64,000 bases of DNA from Streptomyces sp. NBC_00091. GTDB taxonomy: Bacteria > Actinomycetota > Actinomycetes > Streptomycetales > Streptomycetaceae. The stretch's first letter is position 1; every line of letters starts with the position of its first letter. The DNA lies in NCBI RefSeq assembly GCF_026343185.1, contig NZ_JAPEMA010000003.1, positions 62,001 through 126,000 of the forward strand, written 5' to 3'. Made by a program: the position numbers and the translations under genes. Under the pieces are notes generated by a model that saw only the letters and a program-made list of their open reading frames with translations, made no database searches and had not been told where the DNA came from. Of the stretch, positions 31,739-63,254 are shown piece by piece.

Positions 31739-31748
<10 letters not shown>
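24540..31748 (-). CDS. NRPS 3: C-A-PCP-C-A-PCP-TE (terminal two modules)
   Basis: 2402-residue termination NRPS. C1 (1-440; [10 protein letters not shown] and HHLLWDGWS near 160) is of the DCL type and fits the E domain at the end of NRPS 2. A1 (455-960) reads DAATVAGVCK by hand, an aromatic-type pocket (compare DASTVAAVCK for Tyr and DAWTVAAVCK for Phe). PCP1 is near 1010. C2 (1060-1480) has HHITADAWS, with Ala for the usual Gly. A2 (1530-2045) reads DLTKVGEVGK, Asn-like. PCP2 is near 2099. The TE (2140-2402) has the nucleophile in GWSFGG near 2228 and the His in CAHHAM; it releases or cyclises the peptide. The ATG at 31748 overlaps the stop of NRPS 2 by 10 bases. The hydroxylase downstream probably supplies or modifies the aromatic residue. 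Confidence 0.95.
26401..26445 (-). repeat. In-frame tandem repeat in NRPS 3 A2 domain
   Basis: Repeats of a GGTGGGCGCTTC-like unit encode a Thr-Glu-Ala-Pro type insertion between the A4 and A5 core motifs. Unit length is a multiple of three. Confidence 0.7.
28098..28144 (-). repeat. In-frame 12-bp tandem repeat in NRPS 3 C2 domain
   Basis: Nearly four copies of a GTCGTGGGCGCT unit encode repeated Ala-His-Asp-Ser just before the HHITADAWS motif of the second condensation domain. It is a low-complexity insertion that keeps the frame. Confidence 0.85.
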
Positions 31749-56043
<24,295 letters not shown>

Positions 56044-56097
56044 CGTTGTTCCCCCTGGTCGGTGCGTGTGGTTGTGGCGGTGCCCGGGTCGGGCCGC

Positions 56098-56313
56098 TCA
56101 GGCGGTCTCGCCCATGGCGACGCGCAGGCTCCTGGGCCGCATGTCGGTCCAGTGCTCCTCGATGTACGCCAGGCAGGTGTCGCGGGGGCTCTCGTCCAGG
56201 GCGGTGCGCCAGCCGGAGGGGACCTCGGCGAACGCGGGCCAGAGGCTGTACTGCTCCTCGTCGTTGACGAGTACGAGATAGCCGGCGTCCGGGTCCTCGA
56301 ACGGGTTGCTCAC
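56098..56313 (-). CDS. MbtH-like protein
   Basis: 71-residue MbtH-family protein starting MSNPFED, with the conserved [15 protein letters not shown] and [10 protein letters not shown] motifs. MbtH-like proteins bind the C-terminal region of A domains and are often required for their folding and activity. It is encoded 54 bp upstream of NRPS 1, as in many actinomycete NRPS operons, and should serve some of the seven A domains of this cluster. The start is GTG 56313 with AAGGACG upstream. The length and all signature residues are normal. Confidence 0.97.
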   Translation of the reverse strand: MSNPFEDPDAGYLVLVNDEEQYSLWPAFAEVPSGWRTALDESPRDTCLAYIEEHWTDMRPRSLRVAMGETA

Positions 56314-56408
56314 GGTCGTCCGTCCTTACGGGTGGTGGGTGGATCGGGGCATGGCGGAGCGGGCGGTGCGGTGGGTGCGGGTGCCGACGGGCGGTGGGGC
56401 CGGCCGGA

Positions 56409-57170
56409 TCAGTGGGTGAGGCCGCGCACGGCGCTGCGCAGGGCGGCGGCGACGAAGGCCTGGACCCGGTCCAGGTGCTCCTGGAAGGCGAAGTGGCCGC
56501 CGGTCAGCACCAGGCGGTCGAAGGGCCCGGTGGTGATCTCGGCCCACTCGGCGAGCGCGTCGACGGGGACGTAGGGGTCGCTGTCGCCGCCGATCGCGGT
56601 GACGGGGCAGCCGAAGGGCGGTGCGGGCCGGTAGCGGTAGGCGTCGCAGAGCTCGAAGTCGGCGCGCAGCAGCGGCGAGACGAGGTCCAGGAGTTCGGGG
56701 TTGCGGAACACCTCGGCGGGGGTCCCGCCGGTCTTGCGCAGCCACTCGCGGAACTCGTTCTCGGGCAGTTCGTGCAGCGGGCTGCCCTCGGTGCGGGGGC
56801 GGCGGCCCGGCATGCCGCTGCCGGACATGAACATGCGGATGGGTTCGGGCAGGCCGGCGCCGACCAGGCGGCGGGTGAGTTCCAGGCCGAGCATGGAGCC
56901 CATGCTGTGGCCGAAGACCGCGTACGGCCGGTCGACGAGCGGGACGATCCGCGTCATCAGGGCGTCGAGCAGCGGCTCCACCCGGCGCAGCAGGGGTTCG
57001 CCGAACTCGGCGCCCCGGCCGGGCAGTTCCACGGCGTGCACGTCGACGTCGGGTGCCAGTGCCTGGGGCCAGCCGCGGCGGTAGGTCACGGCGCTGCCGC
57101 CGGCCCACGGAAGGCAGAACAGCCGTACGGGTGCGTCCGGGCACTCCACGTCCCAAGGCCGACGGACCAC
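56409..57170 (-). CDS. Type II thioesterase
   Basis: 253-residue external thioesterase: LFCLPWAGGSA at the N-terminus, ELPGRG, the nucleophile in GHSMGSM, the Asp in GGDSDPYVP and the His in LTGGHFAFQ. It should remove misprimed or stalled acyl groups from carrier proteins of the NRPSs. It is the first gene of the long operon that continues through MbtH, the three NRPSs and the tailoring genes; GGGGGAACC precedes GTG 57170. It is distinct from the second hydrolase at 21531-22286, so the cluster has two external thioesterases besides the integral TE. No shuttle function is suggested by its position. Confidence 0.95.
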   Translation of the reverse strand: MVRRPWDVECPDAPVRLFCLPWAGGSAVTYRRGWPQALAPDVDVHAVELPGRGAEFGEPLLRRVEPLLDALMTRIVPLVDRPYAVFGHSMGSMLGLELTRRLVGAGLPEPIRMFMSGSGMPGRRPRTEGSPLHELPENEFREWLRKTGGTPAEVFRNPELLDLVSPLLRADFELCDAYRYRPAPPFGCPVTAIGGDSDPYVPVDALAEWAEITTGPFDRLVLTGGHFAFQEHLDRVQAFVAAALRSAVRGLTH

Positions 57171-57240
57171 GGTTCCCCCAAGATCGCTCGCTCACACGTG
57201 TCGTCGCGCTCGACGTTACGGCGGCGCTCGCGCGGGCCAC

Positions 57241-57269
57241 ACCCCTGTCGGGGCCCCTGCCGACCCCTG
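57241..57269. promoter_or_regulatory. ACCCCTG repeats upstream of the NRPS operon
   Basis: ACCCCTG at 57241 and 57263, exactly 22 bp apart, with GCCCCTG at 57253 between them. The site lies 71-99 bp upstream of the first gene of the NRPS operon and directly beside the MITE-like repeat. Motif, orientation relative to the minus-strand genes and helical spacing match the arrays at 10329 and 18665. Confidence 0.55.
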
Positions 57270-57298
57270 TCCGGGGCCGGCGGCGGCGGGGCGCCGAC

Positions 57299-57463
57299 CT
57301 AGTGCTGTGGCCGGAAAGGTTTGCCGGGTCGCGGTGTCCGGTGCGGTGCATCGCAAGGCGGAGGACCGCGTCTCGTACTGGACGTACTTGCGCGGTCCGA
57401 CAACGCGGCGAGGTGCCGTGCCGGACGCCGTGACCCGGTGAACCATTCCGGTCACAGCACTAG
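57299..57463. mobile_element. MITE-like palindromic repeat, long copy (165 bp)
   Basis: Terminal inverted repeats CTAGTGCTGTGGCCGG (57299-57314) and CCGGTCACAGCACTAG (57448-57463) differ at one base. The interior is also an imperfect palindrome: CGGTGTCCGGTGCGG on the left pairs with CCGTGCCGGACGCCG on the right. There is no coding frame of its own. The ends are CTAG. The TAG stop codon of the ABC transporter gene lies inside the right terminal repeat. I recall similar palindromic elements as common in Streptomyces genomes. A shorter relative is at 63187-63254. Confidence 0.8.
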
Positions 57464-59250
57464 GCCGTGCGCCAGCGGATCCAGCGGGCGGTGGCCAGGA
57501 ATCCGACGGCGGTCGCGACGGCGAGGACGGCGAGGTCGAAGGCGACGGGGGCGCCGGTGTTCCCGTCGATGGCGCGCCGCACCGCGTCGGCGGCGTAGGT
57601 AGGCGGCAGGAGCATGCCGAAGGCCCGTACGGGCCCGGGCAGCGCGTCCGGGGCGACGAGCACGGGCGAGGCCAGGAGCAGCACGAAGGTGACGAGGTTG
57701 GTGACCATGCCGATGGTCTCCACGCGTTCCAGGGCGCTGCCGACGGCGATGCCCAGGGCCGCGAGGGAGAGCGCGGCGAGGGGCAGCACCAGCAGCAGGA
57801 GCGGGGAGGGGACGAGGGTGTCGTCGTAGAGGAGGACGCCCGCGACGAGCGGCGCGCACAGGCCGGGCAGGGCGAGCAGCAGCCGGGAGAGCACGATGGC
57901 GGCGACGAAGGAGGTCCGGCTCAGCGGCAGCGAGGCGTAGTACAGCATCCGGCCGTCGGCCTTCATGATGCCGATGCCCATGGCGAGCGCGCTGAAGCCC
58001 TGGGTGGTGGCGGAGAAGACCGCGGCGCCGCCGATGACGGTCACGAGGGTGTCGTGGTCGGGGACGCGGCCGCTGATCCGGGGCAGGCCGAAGACCATGG
58101 CCATCGGCATCAGCACGCCGACGACGGCGGTCCACACCCAGGTGGTGCGCACCTGGAGGATCTGTTCCAGCCACAGGAACTTCAGGGCGGTCGCGGCCCG
58201 CCGCAGCCGCTCCCCCGCGGGCCGCGCGGGGGCGGGTACGGGCGGCGGTGCGGGCGGCGGTGCGGGTACGGGCCCGGGTGCGGCGGCGCCCGGTGGCGGG
58301 GCGGCTTCGCGGCCGTCGTCGAGGCCGAGGTAGACCTGCTCCAGGGTGGGCCTGGCGAGGCGGAACTCCTCGACGCGCTCGGGGGCGTGGCCGCTGGTGA
58401 CGATGCCGAGGACGGCGGGCGCGGCGCCCGCCCCCGCGTGCACGGTCCAGGTGCCGGGCCGGGGGCCGCGTTCGACCGCGCCGAACGGGCCGAGCCGGTC
58501 GAGTTCGGCGGGGGTGAGCGGGGCGTCCGGGCGGACCGTGAGCTCCATGCGGGGGCGCAGGTCGAGCCGGCGGTGCAGCTCGTCGGGGGTGCCGGTGGCG
58601 ATGAGACGGCCGCCGCGCAGGACGGCGACCTCGTGGACGGCCTGTTCGGCCTCCAGGAGGTTGTGGGTGACCAGCAGGACGGTGGTGCCGTGCCGTTCGC
58701 TCTCCTCGGCGACCAGGTCCCACACCAGGCGGCGGTGGCGGGGGTCGAGCTCGTTGGTGGGCTCGTCGAGGACCAGCAGGGAGGGGCGGCCCATCAGGGC
58801 CATGCCGAGGTTGGCCATCCGGCGCATGCCGCCGCTGAGCTGGTGCAGGTAGCGGTCGGCGCTGTCCTCCAGGCCGAGCCGGCCCAGCAGGTCGGCGGTC
58901 TGCCGGCGGGCGTCGGGCTCGCTCTGGCCGCGGAGCCGGCCGGTGTAGTGCAGGGCCCTGCGCACCTCGATCAGGTCCATGGCGAGCGGGGTCTGCGGCA
59001 GGAACCCGGCGGACTCCTTGACCCGGTCGGGGTCGGCGACCACGTCGGTGCCGTCGACGTGGAGGGTGCCGGAGGTGGGCTTCACCAGGCCCAGCACCTG
59101 GTGCACGAGCGTGGTCTTGCCCGCGCCGTTGGGGCCGAGCAGGCCGAACACCCGGCCGTCCGGCACGTCCAGGTCGATGCCGTCGTTGGCCCGCACCTCG
59201 CGGCCCTGACGGTCGCGGTGGACGCGGGTGAGGCCCCGGATCCGGATCAC
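57460..59250 (-). CDS. ABC exporter, fused ATPase and ABC-2 permease
   Basis: 596-residue half-transporter. The ATPase domain (1-230) has Walker A GPNGAGKTT, signature LSGGM and Walker B LLVLDEPTN. A Pro-Ala-rich linker lies near 315-350, and the C-terminal half carries about six hydrophobic segments with ABC-2 character, so the active form should be a dimer in the membrane. The role is most likely export of the lipopeptide and self-resistance. The GTG start overlaps the ACP stop by 4 bases. The C-terminus ends in RWRTA and its TAG stop is supplied by the end of a MITE-like repeat, so the original C-terminus may have been a little different. Confidence 0.95.
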   Translation of the reverse strand: MIRIRGLTRVHRDRQGREVRANDGIDLDVPDGRVFGLLGPNGAGKTTLVHQVLGLVKPTSGTLHVDGTDVVADPDRVKESAGFLPQTPLAMDLIEVRRALHYTGRLRGQSEPDARRQTADLLGRLGLEDSADRYLHQLSGGMRRMANLGMALMGRPSLLVLDEPTNELDPRHRRLVWDLVAEESERHGTTVLLVTHNLLEAEQAVHEVAVLRGGRLIATGTPDELHRRLDLRPRMELTVRPDAPLTPAELDRLGPFGAVERGPRPGTWTVHAGAGAAPAVLGIVTSGHAPERVEEFRLARPTLEQVYLGLDDGREAAPPPGAAAPGPVPAPPPAPPPVPAPARPAGERLRRAATALKFLWLEQILQVRTTWVWTAVVGVLMPMAMVFGLPRISGRVPDHDTLVTVIGGAAVFSATTQGFSALAMGIGIMKADGRMLYYASLPLSRTSFVAAIVLSRLLLALPGLCAPLVAGVLLYDDTLVPSPLLLLVLPLAALSLAALGIAVGSALERVETIGMVTNLVTFVLLLASPVLVAPDALPGPVRAFGMLLPPTYAADAVRRAIDGNTGAPVAFDLAVLAVATAVGFLATARWIRWRTA

Positions 59251-59534
59251 GCGTCACGCTCGGCGAGCAGCCGGCCCGCCACGTGGCGGCTGAGGGCCTC
59301 GGCCGTCGGATGGTCCCAGGCGATGGTGGCGTCGACGGGGAGGCCGTAGCGGTCCTCGATGTCGGCGCACAGGCTCAGCGCGTAGAGCGAGTCGATGCGG
59401 TACGAGGACAGGCGGACGTCCGGCGCGATGTCGGCCGGGTCCATCTCGGCGTAGAAGGCGATCTGCTCGATCAGCCACTCCTGGATCGCCGGGGCGTCGT
59501 GGGCGACGGCGTCGAAATCTGTTTCGGCGGTCAC
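59247..59534 (-). CDS. Acyl carrier protein
   Basis: 95-residue free-standing ACP. The phosphopantetheine Ser is in YRIDSLYAL near residue 48, in a typical four-helix carrier fold with acidic helices. It should accept the fatty acyl-adenylate from the FAAL and present the chain to the two dehydrogenases and then to the first C domain of NRPS 1, as DptF and the ramoplanin ACP do. GTG 59534 has AGGAG upstream. It is translationally coupled to the ABC transporter and lies 77 bp behind dehydrogenase 1, with a hairpin in the gap. Confidence 0.95.
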   Translation of the reverse strand: MTAETDFDAVAHDAPAIQEWLIEQIAFYAEMDPADIAPDVRLSSYRIDSLYALSLCADIEDRYGLPVDATIAWDHPTAEALSRHVAGRLLAERDA

Positions 59535-59557
59535 GGGAATCTCCTGGGGCAGGGCGG

Positions 59558-59582
59558 CGGCGGTCCCGCGCGGGGACCGCCG
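59558..59582. terminator. Perfect hairpin between dehydrogenase 1 and ACP genes
   Basis: A 10-bp stem CGGCGGTCCC (59558-59567) and GGGACCGCCG (59573-59582) with a 5-nt loop, in the 77-bp gap. There is no T-tract. It could attenuate transcription or stabilise the ACP-transporter mRNA; the ACP ribosome site lies just downstream. Confidence 0.5.
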
Positions 59583-59611
59583 TTGCGGGGGGGGCGGGGA
59601 GTCGGGTCACG

Positions 59612-61327
59612 TCAGGTCAGTACGGGGACCCGGTCGAGGTCCAGGGAGCGGCCCTCGTCGGTCCGGGCGGCGAGTTCGGCCGTCAGGGCGGCCGTGAGCG
59701 GCTCCGGCAGCGGACCGGGACGGCCGTGCAGGCGTCCGGTCAGCCGCAGCAGGGCGGCGCGCAGCCAGGCGGTGTCCCCGAGGAAGGGGTCGCCGCGCCG
59801 GTGGGCGGCCCGCCAGGTGCCCAGGCAGGCGGCGGCCGCGTGCAGCAGGGCGCACCGCTCGGCCAGCGCGAAGGTCTCGGGGCCGGCCAGCGGGCCGCGT
59901 TCGCGGGGCGGGATCCGCCCGCTGTCGGCGGCGAGCTCGCGCAGGGCGGCGGCGGGCGCGGTGAGGGCGGGTTCGGCGCGCAGTTCGGGCCAGTCGGGGG
60001 CGGCGAGCAGCAGGGCGCCGAGGTCGTCGCGGCCGGCCGCGGTGAGCGCGAGGGCGTCGGGGTCGAGCGCGCCGAGCGGGGCCGCCGGCTCGAAGAGGGC
60101 GGCCGGGGGCTGGGCCGGCTCGAGCCAGGCGCGGCGGGCCAGGCCGGGCAGCTGGGGGATGACGGTCAGCAGGCAGGCGGTGGCTCCGGCGTGCCCCAGG
60201 GCGATGACCGGAAGGTCCCGCAGGTGCTTGCCGAACAGGGCGTGCGGTCCTTCGCGCAGGTAGAAGCGGGCTCCCAGGACCACGGACAGCCCGGCCATGG
60301 CGTCGGCGAGCAGCCGGGGCACCAGGTACTTGGTGGTGGCGGTGTGCAGGGAGGCCTGGCCGGGCAGCAGGTGCAGGGCGCGGGCGGCGGTGGTGGCCAG
60401 CGCGTCGGCGGCGAGCAGGTCGGCGTAGGCGGCGGCGAGGACGGAGGCGGCGTGCGGCAGGGCGGCGACGGTGGTGCCGTAGAGGCGGCGTTCGCGGGCG
60501 AAGCGGGTGACGGTGCGCAGGGCGGTGTCCACGGGGGCGACCGCGAGGCCGGGCAGGACGGCGCGGGTGATCTGGAAGGAGCGCAGGGCGTGTTCGGCGC
60601 CGCCGCCCGCGCGGCCGAGCAGGGTGTCGGCGGGGACGGTGGCGTCGTCGGCGCGCAGTCCGCCGAGCCGGACGCCGCGGACGCCGGAGGTGGGGGTGCG
60701 GGGCAGGCGGCGCAGGCCGGGGGCGGCGAGGTGGCCGGGTTCCAGGAGGAGCAGGGAGTGGTCGCGGGGGCCGCCGGCGTCGTCGGTGCGGGCGAACAGC
60801 ACGGCCGCGTCGGCCCGTTCGATGTTGTTGATGAGCTGCTTGGTGCCGCTGAGGCGGTAGCCGCCGGGGTGCGGGTCGGCCCGGAAGGCGTTGCGCATCA
60901 GGTCGTTGCCGTGGGCGGGCTCGTGGTAGGCGACGGAGAGGCGGCCGCCGGCCAGCAGCAGGTCGGCGGTGCGCCGGCGCTGGGCCTCGCCGCCCGCGGT
61001 CCATACGTTGACGGCGGCCATCAGGGAGGTGACCCCGTGGCCCAGGCCCAGGGAGACGTCCCGGCGGAAGACGGGGCGGAGCCTGCGCACCAGGGCGTCG
61101 GCGGCCCCGAGGCGGCCGCCGAGGGCGGTGGGCACGAACTCGGCGTGGAAGCCCCAGGAGCGCAGCAGTTCCTCGCCCCGGGCGAGGAGTTCGCCGCGCT
61201 CGTCGGCGGCGAGCACGGCGGCGTCGCCCAGGGGGTTGGCCGGATCGCGGGGGTCGCCGAACAGGGTCTCCAGACAGGGCGGGGCGGTGTCGGTGGTCGT
61301 GGCGGCGGTCGCGGTGGTGGCGGTCAT
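59612..61327 (-). CDS. Acyl-CoA dehydrogenase-like enzyme 1 (acyl-ACP desaturation)
   Basis: 571-residue flavoprotein of the acyl-CoA dehydrogenase superfamily, much longer than the usual 380 residues because of a C-terminal extension. Recognisable parts are YHEPAHGNDLM and YRLSGTKQLINN in the middle domain and FARERRLYGTTV in the C-terminal helical domain. Paired dehydrogenases of this size next to a FAAL and ACP occur in the ramoplanin and enduracidin clusters, where they make the double bonds of the fatty acyl tail. I infer the same role here. It overlaps the stop of its paralogue by 4 bases (ATGA). FAD use is assumed from the family, not shown. Confidence 0.93.
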   Translation of the reverse strand: MTATTATAATTTDTAPPCLETLFGDPRDPANPLGDAAVLAADERGELLARGEELLRSWGFHAEFVPTALGGRLGAADALVRRLRPVFRRDVSLGLGHGVTSLMAAVNVWTAGGEAQRRRTADLLLAGGRLSVAYHEPAHGNDLMRNAFRADPHPGGYRLSGTKQLINNIERADAAVLFARTDDAGGPRDHSLLLLEPGHLAAPGLRRLPRTPTSGVRGVRLGGLRADDATVPADTLLGRAGGGAEHALRSFQITRAVLPGLAVAPVDTALRTVTRFARERRLYGTTVAALPHAASVLAAAYADLLAADALATTAARALHLLPGQASLHTATTKYLVPRLLADAMAGLSVVLGARFYLREGPHALFGKHLRDLPVIALGHAGATACLLTVIPQLPGLARRAWLEPAQPPAALFEPAAPLGALDPDALALTAAGRDDLGALLLAAPDWPELRAEPALTAPAAALRELAADSGRIPPRERGPLAGPETFALAERCALLHAAAACLGTWRAAHRRGDPFLGDTAWLRAALLRLTGRLHGRPGPLPEPLTAALTAELAARTDEGRSLDLDRVPVLT

Positions 61328-63135
61328 GCGCGGGCTCCTTCGGCGAGCCGGCAGGGGAAGAGGGAGAACAGCGCGCCGTCGCGCTCCTGGCGCCACAGGT
61401 GGGCCAGCAGGGCGTCCTCGTCCGCGCCGTCCGGCGGCTGCGGCGCGCCGAGTTCGCCGAGCAGGCGGCGCAGTACGGCGCGCAGCCACAGTCCGTCGCT
61501 CCACAGGCCGTCCTCGGCGTGCTCGCCGGTGGCGTACGGGTGGGAGGCCAGCCAGAGTCCGGCGGCGGCGGCCCCGTGCAGGCACCGGGCCCAGTCCTCG
61601 GCGGTGCGGAAGTGCTCGGCGGAGGGGGTGCGGGAGGCCGGGGGCAGGGCGGCGAGCCGCGCGTGCACGGCGGCGGCCGTGCCGGCGAGCCGCCGTACGA
61701 GCGCGGCGCAGTCCGCGAGTTCCGGGCGCCGGCGGGCCAGGGCCTCGACGTCGTCGGCCACGGCGGGCAGGGCGCGCAGGGCGGCGCAGCCGCGGCGGGC
61801 GACGAGGTCGAGGCCGGCGGGGTCGAAGGGCGGCAGCGGGCGGGTCAGGTCGGTCGCGGCGCCGGGCTCGCCGGCGGCGCCGCCGCGGCCCGGGGCCCGG
61901 GCCAGGAGGGGGAACTGCGAGACGATGGCGTGCAGGTTGACGACCGTGCTGCCGTCGAAGAGGGCGACGATGCCCGCGTCGCGCCGGACCTTCTCGAAGC
62001 GGCCCTGGGCGTGGGCGTCCGGGCCGCTGAGCAGGGAGCGGGCGCCGAGCAGTTCACCGAGGGCCGCCACGGAGGCCTCGGCGCGGACCGGCAGCAGGTA
62101 CTTGACGGCGGCGCTCAGCGCGGCGAGTTCGCCGGGCGCGGTGTGCAGCGTACGGGTGGCGACCACGGCGAGGGCCTCGGCGGCCAGCTGGTCGGCGTAG
62201 GCGTCGGCGAGGACCCGGCGGGCGCGCGGCAGCTGGTCCAGGCGGCGTCCGTAGAGCTCGCGCCGGGCGGCCCAGCGGACGGCGATGCGCAGGGCGTGGT
62301 CGCCCGCGCCGAGCGCGAGGGAGGCGCACAGGGTGCGGGTGAGCTGGAGGCCCTTGAGGACGGTGGCCAGGCCCGTGCCGGGCGCGCCCATGCGGGCCGA
62401 GGCGGGGAGCGGGGCCGCGTCGAAGGCGATGCCGCTGATGTCCGCGCCGCGGATGCCGAGGGTGCGGACCTTGGGCAGGGTGCGGTACGTGCCGGGCGGC
62501 AGGGCGTCCTTGTCGGCGAGCAGCACGTCGAAGGCGCGGCCGCCGGCGTCCGGGTCGGGGTCGGTGCGGGCGAGCACGGCCACGAGCCGGCCCCGGGTGG
62601 CGTTGTTGATCAGCCACTTCTCCCCGCTGAGCCGGTAGCCGCCGTCGCCACCGTCGCCACCGCCGTCGCCGCCGTCGCTGTCGCCGTCGCTGTCGCCGGG
62701 CCGGAACGCGGCCGTGACCTCGCCCGCCATCAGGTCGCTGCCGTGGTCGCGTTCGGTGAGCCCCCAGGCGACGGCGTCCCCGGCGAGGATGCGCGCGCCG
62801 AGGGCCCGGGCCTGCGCGTCGTCGGCGCCGACCCAGGCGCAGACCGCGCCGAGGAAGGTCTTGCCGTGGGCGACGGCCACGGTCAGGTCGCGGCGGGCCA
62901 CCATCCGGACCAGCTGGAGCACGTCCTCGTACGAGGTGAGCCGTCCGCCGTGGCGCTCGGGCACGTAGTGGTGGTGCAGCCGGAGCGAGTCCAGGAGGGC
63001 GCAGGCGGCCTCGGGGAACTCCTCCGCCGCGTCGAGGGCGCTGCCGCGGGCGAAGGAGAACGGCCGTGCGGGATCGTGGGGGTCGCCGAGGGACCGCTCG
63101 AAGGCCTCGGCGGCGGCCAGGGGTGCGTAGTGCAC
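61324..63135 (-). CDS. Acyl-CoA dehydrogenase-like enzyme 2 (acyl-ACP desaturation)
   Basis: About 603-residue paralogue of dehydrogenase 1. It has LTERDHGSDLM, YRLSGEKWLINN, LQLTRTLCASL, RRELYGRRLDQL and RRDAGIVALFDGSTVVNLHAI, the last a well-conserved C-terminal motif of the superfamily. It should introduce a second double bond, or act at another position, in the acyl-ACP. A Gly-Asp-Ser tract interrupts the middle domain near residues 146-165. I chose GTG 63135 (HYAPLAAAE follows); an upstream ATG at 63246 in the same frame lies within the palindromic repeat and its predicted first 37 residues look like repeat translation. The ribosome site GAAGGG is somewhat far (11 bases), so the start is uncertain by a few codons. 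Confidence 0.92.
   Translation of the reverse strand: MHYAPLAAAEAFERSLGDPHDPARPFSFARGSALDAAEEFPEAACALLDSLRLHHHYVPERHGGRLTSYEDVLQLVRMVARRDLTVAVAHGKTFLGAVCAWVGADDAQARALGARILAGDAVAWGLTERDHGSDLMAGEVTAAFRPGDSDGDSDGGDGGGDGGDGGYRLSGEKWLINNATRGRLVAVLARTDPDPDAGGRAFDVLLADKDALPPGTYRTLPKVRTLGIRGADISGIAFDAAPLPASARMGAPGTGLATVLKGLQLTRTLCASLALGAGDHALRIAVRWAARRELYGRRLDQLPRARRVLADAYADQLAAEALAVVATRTLHTAPGELAALSAAVKYLLPVRAEASVAALGELLGARSLLSGPDAHAQGRFEKVRRDAGIVALFDGSTVVNLHAIVSQFPLLARAPGRGGAAGEPGAATDLTRPLPPFDPAGLDLVARRGCAALRALPAVADDVEALARRRPELADCAALVRRLAGTAAAVHARLAALPPASRTPSAEHFRTAEDWARCLHGAAAAGLWLASHPYATGEHAEDGLWSDGLWLRAVLRRLLGELGAPQPPDGADEDALLAHLWRQERDGALFSLFPCRLAEGARA
62641..62697 (-). repeat. In-frame GTCGCC/GTCGCT repeat tract in dehydrogenase 2
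   Basis: Short tandem units encode an Asp-Gly-Ser/Gly tract inside the middle domain of dehydrogenase 2, between AAFRPGD and YRLSGEKW, on a surface loop of the family. Confidence 0.8.
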
Positions 63136-63186
63136 GGTCGTGTCTGCCCTTCCCCGGGCGCTGCCCGGGTCAGCCGGTGGCCACGC

Positions 63187-63254
63187 CAAGTGCTGTGGCC
63201 GGAAAGGTTTGCCGGGGGGCGCTGCCCGGCGAACCTTTCCGGTCACAGCGCTAG
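63187..63254. mobile_element. MITE-like palindromic repeat, short copy (68 bp)
   Basis: Same terminal sequence as the 165-bp element, with arms of about 30 bp (AGTGCTGTGGCCGGAAAGG on the left, CCTTTCCGGTCACAGCGCT on the right) and almost no interior, so it looks like an internal-deletion derivative. It fills the gap between the FAAL and dehydrogenase 2 genes. The TGA stop codon of the FAAL lies in the right arm. As RNA it would form a very stable hairpin and could end or attenuate transcription. Confidence 0.75.

Noticed and set aside
63136..63246. N-terminal extension of dehydrogenase 2 from ATG 63246
   Set aside because: The extra 37 codons translate the MITE-like repeat and a non-coding stretch (Pro/Arg-rich). 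Similarity to its paralogue starts near HYAPLAAAE, so GTG 63135 is more likely.
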